Counted from the first letter of the stretch, positions 26,629-35,512 are shown. The stretch: 64,000 nt of DNA from an uncultured Acidobacteriota bacterium (GCA_903916735.1 CAIWXX010000035.1:48466-112465), one strand, 5' to 3'. The notes: generated from the sequence alone by a model not told the origin. Numbers and translations: made by a program.

Positions 26629-27513
26629 TCACCCGAGATAGTCGATGAGCGACAGTTGCACGATCTTGGCACCCGATTGGAGCGTTGCTTGAAGTGCACT
26701 TTGTGAGAGCGTCATATCTGTTATTGCCTCAGCAAGATTAACATCACCGAGCTTCCCCTGCAAGGTGGTGTTTTGAAGCTTAGCGGAATTCAGGCGAGCC
26801 TTGATGGTGTCGAGTTGATTGACGGCGTTGCCGATGGTCGTTTCCAAGCCGTTCATTCGGTCGAAAACACCCTGCAAATCGGCCATATCCTGCGAAATTA
26901 GGTTGGTATCATGCGCCCTGATATCGGCCGCCAGATTCGTCAATTGCTGAAACACGTTTTGCGGATCAGTTCCCTGGAAGACTTGATCGCCTGGAATGTT
27001 GGTTTGCACAACCGTCTCAGGATCGGCGCGAATGAAGATTGGATTGCCATTGCCCTGGTATGCGGAAGCCGCTGTTGGGTAAGGCGTCGTCATTGTCGCC
27101 GTTCCGCTGAAGATATACTTCCCCTGATACATTGAATTGGAGCTGGAGACGAGTTCATCCCGGATCCCTTCGACTCGTTGCGCCTGCGCTTCCAAATAGG
27201 CGGCATCATTCGTCAGGCTGATCGTGGCGCCGGCGGTGGTAACGGCTTCGGTAACGAGATTCAACATATGCGAGAAGACAGTGTCGGTGTATTGGAGTTT
27301 TCCAAGGGCCGTGTCGCCTGCGGCAAGGTATCGAGCTGACTGGACGCTGTCGGCTTCCAAATTTGAAATCTCTCCAGCGGCAAGGGGATCGTCTTTCAGA
27401 TTGAGTATCCTTTTGCCGCTCGATACTTGAAGCTGCGCCCGGTTGTTGCGATCGCGCTGCTGTTCCAGGTTTTCAACCAGGTTTCGATACTGCATCGTGC
27501 TCACGACTCTCAT
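26629..27513 (-). CDS. flgL: Flagellar hook-filament junction protein FlgL
   Basis: This 294-residue protein forms the second junction layer between hook and filament. The flagellin-like N-terminus (MRVVSTMQYRNLVENLEQQRDRNNRAQ shortened pattern) and C-terminus pair into the coiled-coil core, with a variable D2 region between. An AAGGAGGG ribosome-binding site precedes the ATG. It lies between flgK and fliW in the operon and is exported by the flagellar type III system. Confidence 0.94.
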   Translation of the reverse strand: MRVVSTMQYRNLVENLEQQRDRNNRAQLQVSSGKRILNLKDDPLAAGEISNLEADSVQSARYLAAGDTALGKLQYTDTVFSHMLNLVTEAVTTAGATISLTNDAAYLEAQAQRVEGIRDELVSSSNSMYQGKYIFSGTATMTTPYPTAASAYQGNGNPIFIRADPETVVQTNIPGDQVFQGTDPQNVFQQLTNLAADIRAHDTNLISQDMADLQGVFDRMNGLETTIGNAVNQLDTIKARLNSAKLQNTTLQGKLGDVNLAEAITDMTLSQSALQATLQSGAKIVQLSLIDYLG

Positions 27514-27527
27514 GACAACCCTCCTTA

Positions 27528-28937
27528 TTACTGCCCGAAGGTAGAGATGATGTAGGCCGTCAGATCATCAATCACCTTCATGAACTGGGCACTCGCCTGG
27601 TACCCTCGCTGGAATTGGATCATCGCGGCAGCCTCTTCATCGAGGGAAACGCCGGAGATGGAATCACGCTGATTCTGCAGCTGAGTCAAGATGGCGGCCT
27701 CAGTCGTCTCGTTATCGCCGGCTGTGCTCGCATTGCTGCCAACCTTGAAGGTGAGATTGGCGTAATAGTTGGAATAGGAGGCTGTGCCACCGCTCAGGTT
27801 CAGCGCGGTCGCCAGATCGGCGATGTCGGTTGCGAGATCATTATTGCCGGGCTGATTGATGGCGGTGCTTGTGGCAATACGATTCACATCAGCAGCGATC
27901 GCAGGGTCAACGCTGAAAGCGGTGGCGGCGCCAGTCACGCCCGGCCCAGCCCACGGCGTGAAAAAATTGTATCCGATCAAATTGTTCATCCCATAGCCGT
28001 TGACATGGAGCGCATTCACATCGGTTGTGATTTGCGCAGCCAGGGTGTCGAGATCATTCTTGTATGCCGGGACGTAGGTGTCGCGCACCTGCAGATGCCC
28101 GGCCAATTCGCCTCCGGTGACATCACTCGTAATATCAGTCGTTCCGTAAAAAACATCCTTATAGCCGTACGGAGGCTGGGAGCTGACAGTGAGCTGATAG
28201 GAGTTGGAGCCGGCGACGAGGAGCCGGCCTCCAGCGACACCGATCGTCACAGCGCCGCTTTCGGTTTCCGTCGTGCTGATATTGACCAGGTTCGAGAGCT
28301 GCCGCACCAACTCATCGCGATTGTCGCGCAGGTCATTCGCCGTCGCGATGCCGCTTGATCCCGATTCCGCCTCAACAACCTTCTGATTAAGCTTGGCAAT
28401 CTGTGAAGAAAGAGCATTGATCTGATCAACCGTGGAACTCACAGCCCGATCACTCGACAGTTGAACCTCAGTCAGATTGGAATAGCGGCTCCGGAAAAGA
28501 GCTGTGAGCTGCTGACCCTTTGTCAATACATCATTTCTCTGAGCCAGAGACTCGGGTTGGCTCGCAAGAGATGAATACGCACTGAAGAGCGCGGTCAGTG
28601 CGGATTGAATGCCGGGGTGTTGAGTTTCGTTGAACATTGCATCGATATTCGAAAGGCCGGATGCCAGAGTTTCATCCCTTGATTTTTCCGGGGCCTGTTC
28701 GATGAGCCGATATTCTACATACCTGTCCCGCACCGCCAGAATTTTCTGCACGTCAACACCGGTGCCGATAGATCCCGCTGGGATTTGAACAGAGAACGAA
28801 TCAGCGAGAACAGCACGCTGGCGCGAGTATCCGGGTGTATTGACGTTGGCGATATTGTTGCCGGTCACAGCCAAGCCCATCTGAGCTGCGTACAGCCCCT
28901 TGATCCCTGTATAGAGACTCCCTAAAAGTGTGCCCAT
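27528..28937 (-). CDS. flgK: Flagellar hook-associated protein FlgK
   Basis: This 469-residue protein is the first junction protein between hook and filament. The N-terminal signature is GLAVTGNNIANVNTPGYSRQR, shared with rod and hook proteins. The C-terminus carries the coiled-coil pattern SLDEEAAAMIQFQRGYQASAQ. An AAGGAGG site lies six bases before the ATG. Its chaperone FlgN is encoded immediately upstream. Confidence 0.95.
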   Translation of the reverse strand: MGTLLGSLYTGIKGLYAAQMGLAVTGNNIANVNTPGYSRQRAVLADSFSVQIPAGSIGTGVDVQKILAVRDRYVEYRLIEQAPEKSRDETLASGLSNIDAMFNETQHPGIQSALTALFSAYSSLASQPESLAQRNDVLTKGQQLTALFRSRYSNLTEVQLSSDRAVSSTVDQINALSSQIAKLNQKVVEAESGSSGIATANDLRDNRDELVRQLSNLVNISTTETESGAVTIGVAGGRLLVAGSNSYQLTVSSQPPYGYKDVFYGTTDITSDVTGGELAGHLQVRDTYVPAYKNDLDTLAAQITTDVNALHVNGYGMNNLIGYNFFTPWAGPGVTGAATAFSVDPAIAADVNRIATSTAINQPGNNDLATDIADLATALNLSGGTASYSNYYANLTFKVGSNASTAGDNETTEAAILTQLQNQRDSISGVSLDEEAAAMIQFQRGYQASAQFMKVIDDLTAYIISTFGQ

Positions 28938-28948
28938 TGCCGTCCTCC

Positions 28949-29410
28949 TTACGCATCCCCACAGACATTCGATCGTGGGCCTTCCTGGAGCACAATCACG
29001 CCGTTTTCTTTGTAGCCGCTGGTCGATCCCAGCGCTCCTAGCAATGCATTGACATAGCGCATCGTGCTGAAAAGCAGCCCGCGATTGACATGTGTCAACT
29101 CGCGTAGTTCAGCGGCCAATCGAGGTAACGCAAGCTTGATTTCAGCCATACGTTCCCAGGCTCGTTCCGGATCATCAAGAGCCGGCATGGGAAGGCTTCC
29201 GCCAGAGCTCATCTGGTCCACTTCAACGAGCAGCGAACTGAGTCGGACGAGAAGCGATTCCTCGTTTTCCTGAAGAGCGAGGACCGGGGCCACGCGGCCT
29301 TTTGTGAATCGATCACGTTTTTTCCGGGAGAGCTCCACAAGCTCTCTCATCACTCCAACCGTCTCGCTCAGAATATCAACACTTTTCCTCTGAATTTCAT
29401 TCATGGCCAC
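28949..29410 (-). CDS. flgN: FlgN-type export chaperone
   Basis: This 153-residue helical protein matches FlgN by size, coiled-coil pattern and position directly upstream of flgK and flgL, the two substrates that FlgN escorts to the export gate. The sequence is poorly conserved, so the call leans on context. A GTG at 29410 or an ATG at 29404 can start it. Its start directly abuts the stop of the preceding small gene. Confidence 0.8.
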   Translation of the reverse strand: MAMNEIQRKSVDILSETVGVMRELVELSRKKRDRFTKGRVAPVLALQENEESLLVRLSSLLVEVDQMSSGGSLPMPALDDPERAWERMAEIKLALPRLAAELRELTHVNRGLLFSTMRYVNALLGALGSTSGYKENGVIVLQEGPRSNVCGDA

Positions 29411-29599
29411 CTACACGCGGATATCCATTTTCTTCCGCTCCGGCGAGGAGGCCGGGGCCTCCTCGGGCTCAGGTTTCCTTTCGCCCTTACGCCTCTGCTG
29501 CCGTTCGCCACGACCGGGGTCGCGGTCGTAGGTTTCAGAGTCTACTTGCCTGACTCCTGGATTCGATAATGGCGATACACGCGGAATGATGTCATCCAT
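29411..29599 (-). CDS. Small charged protein between flgM and flgN
   Basis: This 62-residue, highly charged (Arg, Glu, Pro-rich) and probably disordered protein has its stop codon immediately followed by the flgN start, which suggests translational coupling. No membrane segment and no recognised family. Its position between an anti-sigma factor and a chaperone points to a minor flagellar role, but nothing in the sequence shows one. It could also be a spacer-like frame. Confidence 0.45.
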   Translation of the reverse strand: MDDIIPRVSPLSNPGVRQVDSETYDRDPGRGERQQRRKGERKPEPEEAPASSPERKKMDIRV

Positions 29600-29631
29600 G
29601 ACCGTGCCCTCGCCATAAGACTCCTAACCGG

Positions 29632-29949
29632 CTAACCGAGACTGTTCAGGATGGCTCCACCGCCAATGATTCGATCTGCAACCTGTTCCCCCCGTACGTT
29701 GTAAAGGTTGTTTTCGATCGCTTGCTTGGTGGCCTGCACCTTCTCTGAACGGACGTCGGGAGTGAGCTCGATGAGACCCCGGATCTGTTGGACCTCGCGG
29801 CTGCGGTCGGATATCTCGACCCGGTCCCCCTTGGGCTCCGACGCCTCCTTGGAACGCACCTCGCTGGGAACAACCTGCCTGTTCGCCGATTTGGTCGACT
29901 CGACAGGGGATGCGGCGTCATTTTTTAGATTGATCCGGTCGATTGCCAT
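29632..29949 (-). CDS. flgM: Anti-sigma-28 factor FlgM
   Basis: FlgM holds sigma-28 (FliA) inactive until the hook is complete and FlgM is exported. This 105-residue protein is disordered at its start and carries the family C-terminal helix region (DRVEISDRSREVQQI...VRSEKVQATKQAI). The ATG at 29949 has a perfect GGAGGAAATC ribosome-binding site; the open frame reaches 30012, but its extra residues are unlike the family. A candidate sigma-28 promoter lies just upstream. Its target FliA is encoded at 42964-43755. Confidence 0.93.
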   Translation of the reverse strand: MAIDRINLKNDAASPVESTKSANRQVVPSEVRSKEASEPKGDRVEISDRSREVQQIRGLIELTPDVRSEKVQATKQAIENNLYNVRGEQVADRIIGGGAILNSLG

Positions 29950-29980
29950 GATTTCCTCCGACTTCCGATGTTCACCTTTA

Positions 29981-30008
29981 ATATCGGCAAACGCAAGCGG
30001 CAGCATTA
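29981..30008 (-). promoter_or_regulatory. Candidate sigma-28 (FliA) promoter for flgM
   Basis: Read on the minus strand: TAAT (30008-30005), a 16-base spacer and GCCGATAT (29988-29981). This matches the flagellar sigma-28 -10 consensus GCCGATAA in seven of eight positions. The -35 element is poor and the spacing is one base longer than ideal. The predicted start lies about 25 bases before the flgM ATG. Confidence 0.45.
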
Positions 30009-30022
30009 GCATTTTCCATAAC

Positions 30023-30838
30023 CTAGGCCAGCTTGTCGAGGAAGCCTTTGGGATTAATCATTCTCCCGTCCTGACTTGTGAGCTCGAAATGAAGGTGCGG
30101 GCCGGTGGAACGTCCTGTACTACCCACCGTCCCAATGACCGTTTGCTCGTCTACATAATCACCGTCCTTTACAAAAATATCATTTAAATGCGCATATCGC
30201 GTCATTGTTCCATCTGCGTGTTGAATAGCCACCATGTTTCCATAGTTGCCATCTCGGCCAGCAAATGTCACAACGCCGGCGGCAGCCGGCTTGACGGCTG
30301 TCCCTTCTTGCGCTCGCAAATCGATCCCGTTGTGCTGCAAAAGCTTTCCCGTAAAAGGGTCGTGGCGAAGTCCAAAGCTCGATGTTACGGCTCCATGCAA
30401 CAGGTTAGAACCGGTTGGATTCTTGCCGAGTGTCATCGGGGATTTATCTGTCTTATCGGGGGCATGAGCCGGGGAGAGTTGATCGAGGAGCATCTGTGTG
30501 ATGCCCAGACCACCACCGCTCAAAGCAACTTGCCGTGCGACTTCACCATCGAAAAGATCCATGTACATGTCGCCGCCGATTCCATTCCCGCCTAAAACCG
30601 CCTCTTGCTCATTCTCGTCTTTGGTCAACATCGATTCGCGCATGACTTTCAAGAGCTGCTGCAGCAGAATTCCTTCGAACTCCTTTGCGGCTTCACGGAT
30701 CTTGGCTTCGCGCTGCTCCGGCGCCAGCCCCGATTCGTTCTTCTCAAGATTCTTCAACCGTTCGATTTGGCTGTCTGTCTGGGCCGTCAAAGGCGTGGCG
30801 GTCGGCGACGTGAGAAAATTATCGTTGAGCATGGTCAT
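30023..30838 (-). CDS. flgJ: FlgJ-type rod-binding protein fused to an M23 endopeptidase
   Basis: Residues 40-115 are the FlgJ rod-binding domain (AAKEFEGILLQQLLKVMRESML...GGNGIGGDMYMDLFD, shortened). Residues 148-271 are an M23/LytM zinc endopeptidase with ligands H169, D173 and H250 and catalytic H217. It should cap the growing rod and open the peptidoglycan. Enteric FlgJ instead carries a GH73 muramidase. No signal peptide is seen, so export by the flagellar apparatus is likely. Its ATG overlaps the flgI stop as TGATG. Confidence 0.92.
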   Translation of the reverse strand: MTMLNDNFLTSPTATPLTAQTDSQIERLKNLEKNESGLAPEQREAKIREAAKEFEGILLQQLLKVMRESMLTKDENEQEAVLGGNGIGGDMYMDLFDGEVARQVALSGGGLGITQMLLDQLSPAHAPDKTDKSPMTLGKNPTGSNLLHGAVTSSFGLRHDPFTGKLLQHNGIDLRAQEGTAVKPAAAGVVTFAGRDGNYGNMVAIQHADGTMTRYAHLNDIFVKDGDYVDEQTVIGTVGSTGRSTGPHLHFELTSQDGRMINPKGFLDKLA

Positions 30839-31944
30839 CAGATAATTTCGAGCTCAGCCTGCAGAGCGCCTGCAGCTCGCAGGGCCTGAAAGACAGCAAC
30901 GATATCCCGCGGTGTGACGCCGATGGCGTTCAGAGCGTGAACGACATCCTCAACATTGGCGCCTTCCTTGAGGTTCAGCACCCGAACTTTTTCTTCAGTC
31001 GTCTCGAGCTTCGTCTCGGGGACAACCACTGTGTTGGCTCCTTCTGCGAGTGGCGGCGGCTGAGACACCTGGAACTCAGTCCCGACCTTCACGGAGAGGT
31101 TGCCGTGAGCGATGGCCACCGAGCTGATCCTCACATTTTGCCCGATGACAACTGTTCCTGTGCGTTCATTGATGACGATGCGTGCGACTGAGGCCGGGTC
31201 GAGCTGCACATTTTCGGCGAGACTCATGAAGGAGACAATGTCGGTTTGAGAGTTGTCGGGGACTTGAAGAACCACTGTGCGTGAATTTTGAGCGGCCGCC
31301 AGAGGCGCGCCCATGGCCTGATTCAGAGCGGCTACCATGCGTGACGCCGTTGTAAAATCGGCTTCATCAAGGACCAGCTCAAGCGTTTTCCTGCCGCCGA
31401 GGCCCGCGAGCGGAACTTCTTTTTCAACATTGGCGCCGGAGGGAATACGAGCCGTCGTCAGATGATTCACCGACATGCGCTGCCCGCCTGCTTCGACTCC
31501 GAACCCCGCCAAAGACAACGGTCCTTGTGCGACGGCATAAACCTGATTGTCGGGACCCTTCAATTCCGTCAGCAGCAGCACACCGCCTTGCAGGCTCTTG
31601 GCATCTCCGATGGATGAAACCGTGACATCGATCTTCTCACCCGTCCGCGCAAAGGCCGGCAGCGTGCCCGTGCACATCACAGCCGCCACGTTTTCCACCT
31701 TGATGATGGTCGGCGAGAGATTGACTCCCATGCGCTCGAGCATGTTTGTCAGCGATTGAGCCGTAAAGTACGTCTGCCGGCGGTCACCGGTTTTATTGAG
31801 TCCGACAACGAGGCCATAGCCGATAAGCTGATTGTCACGGACGCCCTGGAATCGGGCAATATCCTTGATACGAGTCGTGGCCGCCATGGCATCTGTCGCG
31901 AGAAGGGTCATCGCAGCCAGGAGGATCGCCATGCTTCTTTTCAT
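30838..31944 (-). CDS. flgI: Flagellar P-ring protein FlgI
   Basis: This 368-residue periplasmic protein forms the ring around the rod in the peptidoglycan layer. It has a Sec signal peptide ending TDAMA, then the conserved RIKDIARFQGVRDNQLIGYG and GLNKTGD. The C-terminus (LNAIGVTPRDIVAVFQALRAAGALQAEL, shortened) is typical. The ATG at 31944 is preceded by GGAG; the open frame extends seven codons further without a ribosome-binding site. It lies between flgH and flgJ. Confidence 0.96.
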   Translation of the reverse strand: MKRSMAILLAAMTLLATDAMAATTRIKDIARFQGVRDNQLIGYGLVVGLNKTGDRRQTYFTAQSLTNMLERMGVNLSPTIIKVENVAAVMCTGTLPAFARTGEKIDVTVSSIGDAKSLQGGVLLLTELKGPDNQVYAVAQGPLSLAGFGVEAGGQRMSVNHLTTARIPSGANVEKEVPLAGLGGRKTLELVLDEADFTTASRMVAALNQAMGAPLAAAQNSRTVVLQVPDNSQTDIVSFMSLAENVQLDPASVARIVINERTGTVVIGQNVRISSVAIAHGNLSVKVGTEFQVSQPPPLAEGANTVVVPETKLETTEEKVRVLNLKEGANVEDVVHALNAIGVTPRDIVAVFQALRAAGALQAELEII

Positions 31945-31974
31945 GATGCACTCCACTTCGGTCAATCCCCTCTC

Positions 31975-32688
31975 CTAGAAGGGCCACACTCTGCTGAGGA
32001 TACGGTAGAGGATTCCCGGCTTCAGGTTGTCATTGACCACGCCCTTGCCGTAGTACCTTATCTGGAGATCGGCGATGGAGGATGAGGCGATGATGTTATT
32101 GGTGGTAATGTCGCGCGGCCGCACGACGCCGGTAATGACGAGCGTCTGATTCTCATGATTCACGGTCAGCTCGCGGATTCCTTCAATGAGAAGGTTGCCG
32201 TTGGGAAGAACTTCCTTCACGCGAGCTGACATGATTGTGGAGATGATGCCTTTGCGGGTTGTTGCACCGGAACCCGCGAACGAATTCTTGGTTCCGGTTT
32301 TGATTCCCGCAACCAGGTCGATCGGCGACGGTATTTTTGTTTCGAGTCCCAGTAGAGAAGTAATCCCGATGTCCATCGAGGAATCTTTCGCCGTCGTTGC
32401 ATCGGCTGTGTTGGAGGCTGTCGTGGTTTCGGAAACGAGGATCGTAATGATGTCATTGACACGGCGCGCTTTGAAATCTTCAAAGAGCGATGGCTGGTTG
32501 CCGGGGTAAAGCGATCCTTCGGTGGTGGTCACTGTTGATTTGGCCTGCCTGGATTGATTGATGAAATCCTGCAGGGCAAGCCCATAGGGATCGACTTTCT
32601 CAGCCGCCGTCGCGGCACTGAAAAAAAACAGTGCCATCAAAATGACGGCTGCAACGCCGCCAATGACTTTTTCCTTGCTCATCATCAT
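31975..32688 (-). CDS. flgH: Flagellar L-ring protein FlgH
   Basis: This 237-residue protein forms the outer-membrane bushing for the flagellar rod. Family motifs are LFEDFKARRVNDIITILVSE and GIIRELTVNHENQTL-like (visible as EGIRELTVNHENQ). The signal peptide ends SAATAAEK and there is no cysteine anywhere in the protein, so the lipid anchor of canonical FlgH is missing. The ATG overlaps the flgA stop by four bases. Confidence 0.95.
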   Translation of the reverse strand: MMMSKEKVIGGVAAVILMALFFFSAATAAEKVDPYGLALQDFINQSRQAKSTVTTTEGSLYPGNQPSLFEDFKARRVNDIITILVSETTTASNTADATTAKDSSMDIGITSLLGLETKIPSPIDLVAGIKTGTKNSFAGSGATTRKGIISTIMSARVKEVLPNGNLLIEGIRELTVNHENQTLVITGVVRPRDITTNNIIASSSIADLQIRYYGKGVVNDNLKPGILYRILSRVWPF

Positions 32689-33719
32689 GACTCCACCTCT
32701 ATCTTTTTTTCACCAATTATGCGTCCAAGCAGAATCTTTCGAGTGTCGGAATTGAGGACGCTCACGCGATCACCCATCCGGCCGGCACCGCGTGCGATCC
32801 CCTCCGTCTGAATCGTAAATGCCTCTGACTTGACGACGATTGTGACGTGATCTCCGAGTTTCACCAGGATGGGTGGGGCGACGTAGTACGGCGAAATCAT
32901 TTCACCCAACTTGATCAGGCGCCGAGTGACTTGCCCATCTGGTGAAAAATTCGGATCGAGAAGTTTTGAGACAACAGTGTCCAGCTGCCGCTCTTCGAGT
33001 GCATAATCACCCGGATGGATTGTTTCAAAGGGATTGATATCTCGCGTCGCAACCGGGATCCTGGCTGTGTAATCGATCATCGCCTGGATCCACTGCTTCC
33101 TCACCAAGCCGGCATCGGAGTAGATCGAAAGCTGCACATCCAGACGCTTTCCGAGAAGTATGCGGCGAGGCACCGAGAACTCGAGCCGGATTCCCCCATC
33201 GGGGACATAAATCTGCGATGGGCATGTGATCGATGCCGCTTCGACACGGACACTGGATGTCCCCATCTTCCGAATGTAATCAGCAGCCGCCTTCTCGATT
33301 TCATTCTGCATCAAAAGACGACTGCGCCGGAGGACGATCACTTTTTCAGGGATCTTCCAGTCGCGAGATTCGGGCAATCCATGTTCTTCCAGAATCCGCG
33401 CCAGGACGAGGCGATTGAATGTTTTTTCATAGCCGGGGAGCGGGGCATAGCCGAGATCGATCCGATCGAGCACCACTTTCAGCGCCGGTGTTGTCTCAGA
33501 GGCCAGTAAGTCTGACGCTGTAATCCGATTGCTCGCGACTACCACTCGGGCGGCGAAGATTGCCGGCTCATCGCCCCGCAGAGAACAAACAAAAAGCAAA
33601 AAGCACAATGGCCAAGAGGACCATATGAGGGCGCCCCTCTTTCTGCTTTTCCCTTGTGCCATTTTATTCTGCATGATCTTCGATTTCATTGAACGATTCA
33701 TTCGATTTTTCAGCCACAA
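32685..33719 (-). CDS. flgA: P-ring assembly chaperone FlgA
   Basis: FlgA is a periplasmic chaperone that helps FlgI polymerise into the P ring. The C-terminal SAF-like region is clear: ARIPVATRDINPFETIHPGDY, then RRLIKLGEMISPYYV and GDHVTIVVKSEAFTIQTEGIA, shortened. The protein is long (up to 344 residues), with an N-terminal membrane-targeting stretch at about residues 30-48. The start is uncertain: TTG at 33719 or one of several ATG codons just after it, none with a good ribosome-binding site. Confidence 0.9.
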   Translation of the reverse strand: MWLKNRMNRSMKSKIMQNKMAQGKSRKRGALIWSSWPLCFLLFVCSLRGDEPAIFAARVVVASNRITASDLLASETTPALKVVLDRIDLGYAPLPGYEKTFNRLVLARILEEHGLPESRDWKIPEKVIVLRRSRLLMQNEIEKAAADYIRKMGTSSVRVEAASITCPSQIYVPDGGIRLEFSVPRRILLGKRLDVQLSIYSDAGLVRKQWIQAMIDYTARIPVATRDINPFETIHPGDYALEERQLDTVVSKLLDPNFSPDGQVTRRLIKLGEMISPYYVAPPILVKLGDHVTIVVKSEAFTIQTEGIARGAGRMGDRVSVLNSDTRKILLGRIIGEKKIEVES

Positions 33720-33732
33720 GACCGCTCATCGA

Positions 33733-34521
33733 CTATCTAGTTAATCCGTTAACCTGTGCCAACATATCATCCGCTGCTTTGACCACTTTCGAATTCGCTT
33801 CGTAGGCGCGCTGAGCGATGATCATGTTGACGAATTCCTCGACGACGCTCACATTACTCTGCTCGACATAACCCTGTTCGATCGTCCCCAACCCGGTTTC
33901 CCCCGGAGTCCCAGTGATGGCATCGCCAGAGGATGTGGTCGGTGAGAAGAGATTCTTGCCCATCGGATTCAGGCCACCTGGATTTTGGAACGTCGCCAAC
34001 TCGAGCTGACCTACCTGCTGAGCCTGCTGTTGTCCGGCTTGGACCACAGAAACAATGCCATCCTGTCCGACACTGATAGCCGTCGCATCTTGAGGGATCG
34101 TGATCTGAGGTTCCATCTTGGTGCCGTCGGCTGTGACGACACTTCCTTCGCGGTCCAGATGAAACTCACCGCTCCTCGTATATGCCACTTCGCCGGTCGG
34201 AAGCAGAACCTGGAAGAAGCCGGCGCCGGCGATGACGAGATCAAGAGGGTTACCGGTCTGCTTGAAATCGCCCTGCATGAAAATGCGTTCCGTCGAAACA
34301 GGGCGTGTGCCGAGCCCGATCTGCAGTCCAACAGGGAATTCGGTTGATTGAGTCGACGAAGTCCCTGAAGCGCGCAGATTCTGATAGAGCAGATCCTGAA
34401 ACTGCGCACGAGACCGTTTGAAGCCCGATGTGTTAACGTTCGCCAGGTTATTGGCAATGTTGTCGATATTGAGCTGCTGAGCCTGCATGCCGCTCGCAGC
34501 CGTATAAAATGCTCTGATCAT
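33733..34521 (-). CDS. flgG: Flagellar distal rod protein FlgG
   Basis: This 262-residue distal rod subunit has the N-terminal rod signature [20 protein letters not shown], the central [19 protein letters not shown] and the C-terminal [22 protein letters not shown] pattern. All match FlgG in length and order. It starts at the stop of the small gene upstream (ATGA overlap) and is followed by flgA. Confidence 0.96.
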   Translation of the reverse strand: MIRAFYTAASGMQAQQLNIDNIANNLANVNTSGFKRSRAQFQDLLYQNLRASGTSSTQSTEFPVGLQIGLGTRPVSTERIFMQGDFKQTGNPLDLVIAGAGFFQVLLPTGEVAYTRSGEFHLDREGSVVTADGTKMEPQITIPQDATAISVGQDGIVSVVQAGQQQAQQVGQLELATFQNPGGLNPMGKNLFSPTTSSGDAITGTPGETGLGTIEQGYVEQSNVSVVEEFVNMIIAQRAYEANSKVVKAADDMLAQVNGLTR

Positions 34522-34724
34522 CGCTGATTTCCCCCTTTTCTCCGCAAACCTTCCCGTACCTGAAATCGAGGAGGTACGCGAAGATTCTGGTCCAGACGAT
34601 TCCCAGAATTCGTCCCAAGGACATCCAATGCGACGATGACATCGACATCCCTTTCTGGGCCCTCGAATTGGAACACCTTCATCTTGATCGTCTCGATCCT
34701 TCGAGCGGTTGTTGAAGTTTTCAT
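34518..34724 (-). CDS. Small protein between flgF and flgG
   Basis: This 68-residue basic protein has a GGAGG ribosome-binding site five bases before its ATG and an ATGA overlap with flgG, so it is very likely translated. The first half ([24 protein letters not shown]) looks like a small beta structure, and the C-terminus is basic and disordered. No family is recognised. Insertion of an extra gene between the two rod genes flgF and flgG is unusual. Confidence 0.65.
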   Translation of the reverse strand: MKTSTTARRIETIKMKVFQFEGPERDVDVIVALDVLGTNSGNRLDQNLRVPPRFQVREGLRRKGGNQR

Positions 34725-34742
34725 GAGTGCCTCCGTGGCCGC

Positions 34743-35474
34743 CTAAACGCGCGCCACCTCGCGAATGACCTTGCCGTCAACATCGTTGAGTATGAGGTAC
34801 AGGCTGCGCTGGAGCGATTCGGCCTGGCGCATCGCCTGCATCATGTCCACCATCGATTGAATGGCGCCGACATTGGATTTTTCTAAAAAGCCTTGCGAAA
34901 CGGTTGTGCCGGTGGCAGCGGCCGGCGTGACACCGGCAGCCGCCTGGAAATAATTATCTCCGACCTTCGTCAGTGCTTTCGGGTCGCTGAATTCCACAAT
35001 TTTCAACGTCGAGCTCCGCACATCGTCCACCATGATCGCGCCTTCATCTCCGACTGAAACTGTGCCGCGAGGCAGAGAAATCGGGCCCGTGTCTCCAACA
35101 ACGCTATCGCCCTGAGAGGTGATGAGGTTGCCCTTCTCATCGGCTTGAAAAGAACCGTCACGCGTATAGTAGGTTTCGCCACCGCGACCTTGAACGACAA
35201 AAAATCCATCGCCCTGCAGCGCAAAATCCAAAGGCCGGCCGGTCGTGATGATGTCCCCATTCTTGAAATCCGTATAGGTGTTGGCTTGGGTCATCCGACG
35301 CGGCGCTGCAGGCAGCTTCTGATTCTGACTAAGGTTGGCCTCCAACATGTGATAGAAGACCCCCTCTTGTTTGAATCCGCTGGTATTGGCATTTGCAAGG
35401 TTGTTGGCGATGACGTCGAGGGCATCCAGTCGAGCTGTCAGCCCACTGTAGATGTCATATAACGCTGTGTTCAT
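34743..35474 (-). CDS. flgF: Flagellar proximal rod protein FlgF
   Basis: This 243-residue rod protein has the signature [37 protein letters not shown] in the middle and a C-terminal [19 protein letters not shown] helix. It is the first gene of the operon and has a GGTGGAG ribosome-binding site. A -24/-12 sigma-54 element lies 24 bases upstream of the ATG. Confidence 0.95.
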   Translation of the reverse strand: MNTALYDIYSGLTARLDALDVIANNLANANTSGFKQEGVFYHMLEANLSQNQKLPAAPRRMTQANTYTDFKNGDIITTGRPLDFALQGDGFFVVQGRGGETYYTRDGSFQADEKGNLITSQGDSVVGDTGPISLPRGTVSVGDEGAIMVDDVRSSTLKIVEFSDPKALTKVGDNYFQAAAGVTPAAATGTTVSQGFLEKSNVGAIQSMVDMMQAMRQAESLQRSLYLILNDVDGKVIREVARV

Positions 35475-35497
35475 TTCTTAGCTCCACCATTGGATTA

Positions 35498-35512
35498 GCA
35501 ACTTGTATGCCA
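35498..35512 (-). promoter_or_regulatory. Sigma-54 (-24/-12) promoter for the flgF operon
   Basis: Read on the minus strand: TGGCAT-ACAAG-TTGC, an almost exact match to the RpoN consensus TGGCAC-N5-TTGC. The predicted start is about 12 bases downstream of the -12 element, leaving a very short leader that contains the flgF ribosome-binding site. No activator gene is seen in the window. Confidence 0.8.

Noticed and set aside
31819..31826. Plus-strand GCCGATAA, a perfect sigma-28 -10 box
   Set aside because: It lies inside flgI in antisense direction, has no matching -35 element and no plus-strand gene follows.
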